This document shows positions 58,635 through 64,000 of a stretch of DNA of 64,000 nucleotides, one piece after another. The stretch lies in assembly GCA_015063305.1 (NCBI GenBank), contig SVUJ01000002.1, positions 1-64,000 on the forward strand. Direction: 5' to 3'. The notes under the pieces were generated by a model that saw only the letters and a program-made list of their open reading frames with translations, was not told the DNA's origin and did not search any database. The stretch comes from Oscillospiraceae bacterium. Its GTDB lineage: Bacteria > Bacillota > Clostridia > Oscillospirales > CAG-272. The position numbers and the translations under genes were made by a program. Each line of letters starts with the position of its first letter. Positions within the stretch are counted from its first letter, which is position 1.

Positions 58635-59230
58635 CGGGTGAGGGAATGGAAAAGCTAAGGATACCCTACACGATAATCGTGGAGGGAAAATATGACAAGA
58701 TAAAGCTGTCGAATATATGCGAGGCGAGGATAATCGCCACCGACGGCTTTGGAATATTCAAGAAGAACGAAAAGCTGGCGCTTATTCGTAAGCTTTCGGA
58801 AAAGAGCCCTATCATTGTGCTCACGGACAGTGACGGCGCGGGAAAGCTCATTCGGTCGCATCTGTCCTCGGCTGTGTCCAAGGAAAGGCTGATACAGCTT
58901 TATATCCCGCAGATAAAGGGAAAGGAAAAGAGAAAGAGCGAGTACTCCGCCGAGGGAACGCTGGGTGTCGAGGGAATAGAGGATAACATTCTCTACGACA
59001 TTCTAAAGCCTTACGAGGACGAAAATGCCTATACGGCGTTTCTTGAAAACCCTCTCTCAAAGACAGACCTTTATGCCGACGGCCTTATGGGAAAAGAGGA
59101 CAGCGCGCGCCGACGCGACGAGATAGCTCTGCAGCTCGGTCTTCCAAAGGGTATGACCTCAAATGCCCTTCTGGCTACCTTGAAGATTATCTGTACTTAT
59201 GATGAGTATTTGAAGTTAGTGGAGAGATAG
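58631..59230 (+). CDS. rnmV: Ribonuclease M5 (199 aa)
   Basis: This TOPRIM nuclease matures 5S rRNA on the ribosome. The TOPRIM opening is PYTIIVEGKYDKIKLSNICEARIIATDGFGIFKKNEK, then SPIIVLTDSDGAGKLIRSHL and QLYIPQIKGKEKRKSEYSAEGTLGVEGI. The remainder, about 70 residues, is the RNase M5 C-terminal domain. The start overlaps uppP (ATGA). An internal ATG at 58646 lies too near its G-rich region, so coupling is preferred. In other Bacillota it sits beside ksgA; here it does not. Confidence 0.93.
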   Translation: MTGEGMEKLRIPYTIIVEGKYDKIKLSNICEARIIATDGFGIFKKNEKLALIRKLSEKSPIIVLTDSDGAGKLIRSHLSSAVSKERLIQLYIPQIKGKEKRKSEYSAEGTLGVEGIEDNILYDILKPYEDENAYTAFLENPLSKTDLYADGLMGKEDSARRRDEIALQLGLPKGMTSNALLATLKIICTYDEYLKLVER

Positions 59231-59233
59231 GAA

Positions 59234-59540
59234 CAAGGGGACACCTTTTAAGGAAAGGTGTCCCCTTAAACCCCTTCCAAACCTTTTTAAACTATTTTAA
59301 CTATAGTGATGAGGTTTAAATTATACTGTTTGTACAAGGGTCGTCGAGGGCGCCGACCCCTACCACAGACATTACAATTTGAGTTCACCGAGGTGTAGAA
59401 AACGATATTTATAATCGGTAGGGGTCGGCGCCCTCGACGACCCGCACCATTTAGCAAGACAATATCACTGTAGATAAAAATAGTGTAAAAAGGTTTGGAG
59501 AGGGTCAAGGGAGAACCTTTCCTTAAAAGGTTCTCCCTTG
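59234..59540. mobile_element. MITE-like element with long imperfect terminal inverted repeats
   Basis: The first 90 and last 90 bases are imperfect inverted copies of each other. The outer parts begin CAAGGGGACACCTTTTAAGG and, in reverse complement, CAAGGGAGAACCTTTTAAGG. Further in, both carry CCAAACCTTTTTA and a shared ...TAGTGAT/CAGTGAT segment. Each end also folds on itself (GGACACC...GGTGTCC; GGGAGAACC...GGTTCTCCC), and the differing bases compensate, so the hairpins are conserved. There is no coding frame. A second, perfect inverted repeat sits in the middle. Confidence 0.75.
59338..59443. repeat. Inner perfect 27-bp inverted repeat
   Basis: The arm GGGTCGTCGAGGGCGCCGAC followed by CCCTACC (59338-59364) is exactly repeated as its reverse complement at 59417-59443, around a 52-base A/T-rich spacer. 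It is nested in the larger element and shares the GTAGGGG/CCCCTAC word with 49474-49525. Confidence 0.85.
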
Positions 59541-59641
59541 TGTATTCCCCAAAAACAAAAATATTTACTTATAATTCATAAAATGTTGATATAATAATGA
59601 TATAATGACCCAACTCAAAAAACACCGAAAGGCGGAAAAAT

Positions 59642-61345
59642 ATGGCACAGTACAAGTTATACAAAACAGAGAAAATACACGATCTCAGAGAGATGATAAC
59701 GAGAAGCGCCGAGCTTTACGGCGGCGAGGTAGCCTTCTATCAAAAGGTCGACGGAAAATATAAGCCCTTTACCTACAACCGTTTCAAGTCCGATGTAGAC
59801 GCGCTCGGAACGGCGCTTTTCGCAAAGGGATTTGCGGGAAAAAGAGTTATCGTTATAGGTGAAAATTCCTATGATTGGTGTGTTTCATATATGACGGTGG
59901 TGTGCGGACTTGGCACGGTAGTTCCCGTAGACAAGGAGATACCCGCGCAGGAGATAGCCAATATAGCAAATATCTCTGAGGCATCGCTGGTGCTCTACTC
60001 GCGCAAATACGAGGCTAAGCTCTCCGAGCTTGATGCTTCTGTTGAGCGCATAGCATTTGACGAGCTTCACAATCATATATTCGACGGAAAGGCGCTTATC
60101 GATGGCGGAAACACAGATTATTTTGACAGATCGATAGATATAGACAGCCTTTGCTCTCTTATATTTACTTCGGGAACAACGGGAGTATCAAAGGGAGTTA
60201 TGCTCTCGCAGAGAAATATCTGCTGTACTATCGAGAACCTTGCGCGTATGGTTCACGTAACACCCGAGGACACGGCACTTTCAGTTCTTCCTCTTCATCA
60301 CGTATATGAATGCACCTGCGGATTTTTGTATCCGATGTCAAAGGGAGCTTCTGTGGCGTTCTCTGAGGGAATACGCTATATCATGCGAAACATGAAGGAG
60401 ATACGCCCCACCAAGATGCTTTGCGTACCGCTTCTGATAGAAACTATGTATAAAAAGATATGGTCAAACATCAGAAAAAAGGGTATCGAGGGCAAGGTAA
60501 AAACTATCATTGCGGCTACTAACAAGGTGAAGCCCTATTCTGCGAGAATGGCGATAAAGAGGAAGTTTTTTGCCGAGATACACGAGTCGTTCGGCGGCAG
60601 ACTTGAACTTCTTGTATCGGGCGGCGCGCCTATTGATCCTGAGGTCGTAGCAGGTATGCGCGATTTTGGCGTAAAGATAATTCAGGGTTACGGACTTACC
60701 GAGTCAGCGCCTCTTGCGGCGGTCAATCACGACAGCTATTTCTGTGACCGTTCGGCGGGACTTGTGCTTCCGGGCGGAGAGCTTAAGATAATAGACAAAC
60801 AGGAAGACGGCACGGGAGAGATATGCTACCGCGGAGATAACGTTATGCTTGGATATTATGGGCGTCCCGACCTCACGGCAGAGGTAAAGAAGAACGGCTG
60901 GCTTCACACGGGGGATATCGGATATATAGACGAGCGCGGATTTTTGATAATCACGGGAAGAAAGAAGAACGTTATAGTTCGTTCCAACGGAAAGAACGTT
61001 TTCCCCGAGGAGCTTGAGTCTTATATCTGCCGCAACGACATCGTATCCGAGGCGGTAGTGCTTGGAATAATGAATGAAAAGAAGAACGATTACGATATAG
61101 TGGCGGCGGTATATCCCGATGCTGAGTACGTCAAGGAGAATTTTGGCACTGAGAATTCGGCGCGTCTTGTCGAAGCCGAGATAAACAGGATAATCGGCGA
61201 GGTCAACGGCATCGTTCAGACCTACAAGCGTATAGACGTAATCCTTATAAGAAATGAAGAATTTCCCAAGAACACGTCCAGAAAGATAAAGCGCTTTGAG
61301 ATACCCGCGCTGGTAATGGACGATTATCTCGAAAAGATCAAGTAA
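59642..61345 (+). CDS. Long-chain acyl-CoA synthetase-like AMP-forming ligase (567 aa)
   Basis: This is an ANL-superfamily enzyme that activates a carboxylic acid to an acyl-AMP and then to CoA or another thiol. P-loop motif: LIFTSGTTGVSKGVMLSQRN. Others: VLPLHHVYECTCGFL, IIQGYGLTESAPL, YGRPDLTAEVKKNGWLHTGDIGYIDERGFLIITGRKKN and the C-terminal FPKNTSRKIKRFEI with the catalytic Lys. Length 567 aa suits a fatty-acid type. The gene stands alone between the MITE-like element and a terminator. The chain length preference cannot be read. Confidence 0.92.
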   Translation: MAQYKLYKTEKIHDLREMITRSAELYGGEVAFYQKVDGKYKPFTYNRFKSDVDALGTALFAKGFAGKRVIVIGENSYDWCVSYMTVVCGLGTVVPVDKEIPAQEIANIANISEASLVLYSRKYEAKLSELDASVERIAFDELHNHIFDGKALIDGGNTDYFDRSIDIDSLCSLIFTSGTTGVSKGVMLSQRNICCTIENLARMVHVTPEDTALSVLPLHHVYECTCGFLYPMSKGASVAFSEGIRYIMRNMKEIRPTKMLCVPLLIETMYKKIWSNIRKKGIEGKVKTIIAATNKVKPYSARMAIKRKFFAEIHESFGGRLELLVSGGAPIDPEVVAGMRDFGVKIIQGYGLTESAPLAAVNHDSYFCDRSAGLVLPGGELKIIDKQEDGTGEICYRGDNVMLGYYGRPDLTAEVKKNGWLHTGDIGYIDERGFLIITGRKKNVIVRSNGKNVFPEELESYICRNDIVSEAVVLGIMNEKKNDYDIVAAVYPDAEYVKENFGTENSARLVEAEINRIIGEVNGIVQTYKRIDVILIRNEEFPKNTSRKIKRFEIPALVMDDYLEKIK

Positions 61346-61353
61346 TACAGTAT

Positions 61354-61391
61354 ACACCGAGAGCCGTAAAAAGGGCTCTCGGTGTGTTTTG
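61354..61391 (+). terminator. Intrinsic terminator
   Basis: ACACCGAGAGCC / GGCTCTCGGTGT, a 12-bp stem, then GTTTTG. It separates the ligase from the infC operon promoter. Confidence 0.92.
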
Positions 61392-61422
61392 CAAGAAATA
61401 AAATAAAAAATTAAAAAAACTA

Positions 61423-61451
61423 TTGACAAATCGTTTTGGGTATGGTAAAAT
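61423..61451 (+). promoter_or_regulatory. SigA-type promoter of the infC operon
   Basis: TTGACA (61423-61428), a 17-bp spacer and TAAAAT (61446-61451), about 195 bases before infC. Confidence 0.82.
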
Positions 61452-61464
61452 ACCAAAGACAACA

Positions 61465-61578
61465 AAGTAGGACGTTCTCCGTTCTCACCTTGCCGCAAAG
61501 GCGCGCATGGTAGATATTCAAGCCTCGCCTATAAGGGCGGGATTGTTTGTGCGGGAGAACTGTCTTCCCGCTTTTTTG
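61465..61578 (+). ncRNA. infC-rpmI-rplT leader (L20-type attenuator)
   Basis: The leader ends in an intrinsic terminator: GCGGGA / TCCCGC (61551-61571) plus six T. Upstream, GTTCTCC (61474-61480) is exactly complementary to GGAGAAC (61554-61560), the 5' arm and loop of that terminator, so the two structures exclude each other. Position before infC-rpmI-rplT matches the L20 leader in Bacillota, where free L20 favours the terminator. The Rfam class was not checked. Confidence 0.7.
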
Positions 61579-61646
61579 TTTGCAAATTTGCCCGAAAGGG
61601 TCAATCTTTATGCCGCCTGCGCGGCTATGATGGGGGTGTATTTAAC

Positions 61647-62171
61647 ATTAGCGCAAAAGAAATGACAATCAATGAAGACATCAAGGCAAAAGAGGTCAGA
61701 GTTATAGGTGCTGACGGAGAAACGATTGGAGTTATGCCTATAGATGCCGCTTTGAACGCTGCTTATGATCAGGGATATGACCTTGTTCTTATGGCGCCTC
61801 AGGCAGTTCCGCCCGTGTGCCGTATAATGGACTACGGAAAATATCGCTTTGAGAGAGATAAGAAGGAAAAGGAAGCCAAGAAGAAGCAGCAGATCATAGA
61901 GCTTAAGGAGATACAGCTGTCGTGCAGAATAGACACACACGACTTTGAAACTAAGCTCAGACACGCCAAGAAGTTCTTAACGGACGGAAACAAGGTGAAG
62001 GTCGTAATGCGCTTTAAGGGCCGAGAGATGAGTCACGTATCTATCGGTCAGGAGATAATGGCAAAGTTCCGCGAGGCTTGCTCGGAGCTTGGACACGTTG
62101 ACAAAGCACCTGTGCTCGACGGAAGATTTATGAGTATGGTGATAACACCTCTCAAGTTTAAATCTAACTGA
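61647..62171 (+). CDS. infC: Translation initiation factor IF-3 with probable ATT start
   Basis: IF-3 binds 30S, prevents subunit joining and checks start codons. The family core is clear: INEDIKAKEVRVIGADGE, PPVCRIMDYGKYRFERDKKEKEAKKKQ, RIDTHDFETKLRHAKKFL and RFKGREMSHVSIG. The nearest ATG (61662) has no ribosome binding site. An ATT at 61647 is in frame and nine bases after GGGGGTG, giving ISAKEMTINED, in line with the I-S-K-D-M start of the Bacillus protein. Non-AUG starts are a known autoregulatory feature of infC. Start 61647 is therefore preferred. Confidence 0.9.
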   Translation: MSAKEMTINEDIKAKEVRVIGADGETIGVMPIDAALNAAYDQGYDLVLMAPQAVPPVCRIMDYGKYRFERDKKEKEAKKKQQIIELKEIQLSCRIDTHDFETKLRHAKKFLTDGNKVKVVMRFKGREMSHVSIGQEIMAKFREACSELGHVDKAPVLDGRFMSMVITPLKFKSN

Positions 62172-62261
62172 TTTTTGTTCATAACAAAGAGCGGGAGACC
62201 GCGGATTTTTATGATATATCGGCGAAGACGCCCAACGATAATCTAAAAGGAGAATATAAAA

Positions 62262-62456
62262 ATGGGAAAGATCAAGACACATAAGGCATCGGCTAAAAGA
62301 TTTTCTGTTACCGGATCCGGTAAAGTAAAAATGGGTCACTGCCATCACAGACACAACACCGGTCTTAAGACCGCAAAGAGAAAGAGACACCTCAGAAGCG
62401 GTGCAATTCTCAGCGATTCTATGACGGCAAACATCAGAACACTTATCCAGAAATAA
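62262..62456 (+). CDS. rpmI: 50S ribosomal protein L35
   Basis: A 64-residue basic protein beginning KIKTHKASAKRFSVTGSGKVKMGHCHHRHNTGLKTAKRKRHLR, fully typical of bL35. An AAAGGAG site precedes it. It lies between infC and rplT, the universal order. Confidence 0.97.
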   Translation: MGKIKTHKASAKRFSVTGSGKVKMGHCHHRHNTGLKTAKRKRHLRSGAILSDSMTANIRTLIQK

Positions 62457-62484
62457 TTCGGAACGACAGAGGAGGAAATAGAAA

Positions 62485-62838
62485 ATGGCAAGAATTAAAG
62501 GCGCTATAATGACGCGCAAGAGAAGAAAGAAAGTTCTTAAGGCTGCCAAGGGATATTGGGGCGCAAAATCTAAGCATTTCAAGATGGCTAAGCAGGCCGT
62601 AATGAAGAGCGGAAACTATGCTTTCGCTGGAAGAAAGATGAAGAAGAGAGATTTCCGCAAGCTTTGGATAACTCGTATTTCCGCACAGGCAAAGGCAAAC
62701 GGAATGAACTATTCCACCTTTATGCACGGACTCAAGCTTGCAGGTATCGACCTCAACCGTAAGATGCTTGCAGAGCTCGCAGTATCCGATAAGGAAGCTT
62801 TTGCAGTGCTCGTAGAAAAGTCAAAAGCTGCTCTTTAA
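62485..62838 (+). CDS. rplT: 50S ribosomal protein L20
   Basis: The protein reads [98 protein letters not shown], a full bL20 of 117 aa. It is essential for 50S assembly and is the expected feedback regulator of this operon through the leader at 61465-61578. Confidence 0.97.
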   Translation: MARIKGAIMTRKRRKKVLKAAKGYWGAKSKHFKMAKQAVMKSGNYAFAGRKMKKRDFRKLWITRISAQAKANGMNYSTFMHGLKLAGIDLNRKMLAELAVSDKEAFAVLVEKSKAAL

Positions 62839-62849
62839 TCAGAGCTGTA

Positions 62850-62874
62850 AAACCCGGTTTTTGCCGGGTTTTAC
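62850..62874 (+). terminator. Intrinsic terminator after rplT
   Basis: AAACCCGG / CCGGGTTTT with a TTTTTG loop, followed by ACTG. The next gene starts about 20 bases on, so some readthrough is possible. Confidence 0.75.
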
Positions 62875-62893
62875 TGTATTTATGGAGATTGAG

Positions 62894-63733
62894 ATGATGA
62901 ATGAAAAAGAGGTAATAACCTCAAGGCAAAATCCCGCGGTGAAGAGAGTTTGCGCTCTTTGCGACAAAAAAGAGAGGGAAAAGACCTCGCTTTTCCGTTT
63001 TGACGGGATAAAGCTTTTTTGCGAGGCGGTCGCCAATCGCGTGCAGATCGAGGGCGTATATATAAAAGAGAGCGCGGCAAAGACGGTCGAGAGCAGGATA
63101 TCATCCGAGCTTTGCGAGATAGGCGCGGACAAGATAAGATACGTTTGCGACTCTGTTTTCGACAAGATGAGCGAGGAGAGAGCTCCCGAGGGTATAATAA
63201 CCGTTGCAAAATATATTGACAAATTCAATAAAATTGTTACAATAGAAAAAGCAGATATGCCCAGTGCCAATGAGAGGGTATTACTTCTTGAAGCTATAAG
63301 AGATCCCGGAAATCTGGGAACTATCATAAGGAGCGCGGCGGCGCTTGGAGTTAAGCGAGTGGTTATAAGCTCGGACTGCGCCGACTTGTATAATTCTAAG
63401 ACGGTAAGGGCATCTATGGGGGGAGTTTTCCACATTTTTGTGGACAGCGTACCCGCTGAGCTTATGCCCGATTATATAGAGCGACTGAGAGAAAACGGAA
63501 GAAGGGTTTTTGCGGCGGCGCTCAGAGATAATGCCGACGTACTTGGAGAATTTGACCTTCTGCCTGACGATTGCTTTGTCATAGGAAATGAAGGGCACGG
63601 ACTCTCTGCGGCGGTCATCGACGCGTGTAACGGAAGTGTTATAATTCCCATGGAAGAGGGAAGTGAGTCGCTTAATGCGGCGGGCGCATCGTTGATATTG
63701 ATGTGGGAGATGTATAGATCAAACAGAAACTAA
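62894..63733 (+). CDS. TrmH/SpoU-family RNA 2'-O-methyltransferase (279 aa)
   Basis: An N-terminal substrate-binding domain begins VITSRQNPAVKRVCALCDKKEREKTSLFRFDGIKLF. The SPOUT catalytic domain follows with LEAIRDPGNLGTIIRSAAALGVKRVV (motif 1), VIGNEGHGLSAAVIDACNGSVIIPM (motif 2) and SESLNAAGASLILMWEM (motif 3). It 2'-O-methylates a 23S rRNA or tRNA residue with SAM; the exact target is open. ATG 62894 was chosen because GGAG lies six bases upstream, while ATG 62882 and the frame at 62861 precede it. Confidence 0.92.
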   Translation: MMNEKEVITSRQNPAVKRVCALCDKKEREKTSLFRFDGIKLFCEAVANRVQIEGVYIKESAAKTVESRISSELCEIGADKIRYVCDSVFDKMSEERAPEGIITVAKYIDKFNKIVTIEKADMPSANERVLLLEAIRDPGNLGTIIRSAAALGVKRVVISSDCADLYNSKTVRASMGGVFHIFVDSVPAELMPDYIERLRENGRRVFAAALRDNADVLGEFDLLPDDCFVIGNEGHGLSAAVIDACNGSVIIPMEEGSESLNAAGASLILMWEMYRSNRN

Positions 63734-63746
63734 GAGGAGTAGGGAT

Positions 63747-64000
63747 ATGCTGAAGGACGACATTTTATACTGGATATGGCTTGCCGAGAAGTGCGGTATA
63801 GAGTCCAAGGATTTTCCAAGACTTATAAGCAGAATTCCCGATCCGTTTGAGATATACAGGCTTGAGAGCGAGGAGATAGATGCCTTCAATTTTATCGGCA
63901 GAGCGCTCAAATTAAAGCTGACACAAAAATCCCTTGAGAGCGCGTATTCGATACTGAAGTACTGCAGGAAGAATGACGTGGATATAATAACCTACGCGGA
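63747..64000 (+). CDS. dprA: DNA-processing protein DprA, N-terminal part (partial, runs off the window)
   Basis: The 84 visible codons read LKDDILYWIWLAEKCGIESKDF... and reach YSILKYCRKNDVDIITYA at the edge, the approach to the DprA signature that loads RecA on incoming single-stranded DNA. An AGAGGAG site lies seven bases before ATG 63747, which follows the methyltransferase by 13 bases. No stop codon is reached. Confidence 0.85.
   Translation, partial: MLKDDILYWIWLAEKCGIESKDFPRLISRIPDPFEIYRLESEEIDAFNFIGRALKLKLTQKSLESAYSILKYCRKNDVDIITYA

Overview
The window looks like a chromosomal segment of a Clostridia-type Bacillota, probably a gut anaerobe. Supporting signs are GatCAB amidotransferase, a SepF/YggS/YlmG/YlmH cell-division block, a dgt-dnaG-sigA operon, GGAGG-type ribosome binding sites with frequent GTG/TTG starts, and many near-consensus SigA promoters (TTGACA/TTGAAA, 17-bp spacer, TATAAT). 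Exact lineage cannot be read from this; Oscillospirales or Christensenellales would both fit. Most of the window is ordinary core genome. It opens at the left edge with the apparent 5' end of an IS30-type transposase and contains no phage or CRISPR.

Layout. 1-500: IS edge and two palindromic interspersed repeats. 500-3000: small regulators (XRE, AbrB), a DMT permease and a membrane protein. 3072-7996 (minus): one operon of membrane protein, WalJ-like hydrolase, rlmH, gatC, gatA, gatB. 9099-13583: a SipW-type signal peptidase cluster with two SipW-type secreted substrates and a DUF5305-like membrane protein. 13642-20099: a Dlt-like cell-surface acylation operon (transglutaminase-like protein, AMP ligase, carrier protein, MBOAT, SGNH-like protein with Cys in the nucleophile position, lipoprotein). 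20101-23110 (minus): pyridoxal kinase, RNHCP protein and two unknowns. 23153-26790: small membrane protein, sugar-phosphate transferase, large secreted two-domain protein. 27092-31095: dgt-dnaG-sigA. 31253-43820: solute-binding lipoprotein, HAD hydrolase, aspartokinase, HinT with an ABC exporter, FkbM methyltransferase, rbfA-nrnA, and a large fused ABC/FtsX protein. 44083-45507: a paralogue of the 24.6-kb secreted protein. 45606-47608 (minus): dapB and dapA behind a lysine riboswitch. 47593-59230: queA, a RelB/YafQ toxin-antitoxin pair, miaA, and a long division/envelope series (HlyD-like, yggS, sepF, ylmG, ylmH, lspA, rluD, HAD, U32, uppP, rnmV). 59234-59540: a nested inverted-repeat element. 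59642-end: acyl-CoA ligase, a leader-controlled infC-rpmI-rplT operon, an rRNA/tRNA methyltransferase and the start of dprA.

The most interesting part is 9-20 kb. Two adjacent operons, each with its own promoter, encode a dedicated signal peptidase with its presumed fibre/matrix-like substrates, and a D-alanylation-like machine that is translationally coupled to a transglutaminase-like ectoenzyme. Together they look like a cell-surface assembly and modification locus. Other regulatory highlights are a lysine riboswitch with a visible terminator and overlapping divergent promoters (dapA/queA), and an infC leader with a mutually exclusive antiterminator/terminator pair and a probable ATT start codon.

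Gene-free stretches over 300 bases: 24-495 (IS end and repeats), 26746-27091 (terminator and repeat), 47300-47642 (riboswitch and promoters), 59231-59641 (nested inverted-repeat element), and 61346-61646 (terminator, promoter and leader). No tRNA, rRNA or replication origin was seen.
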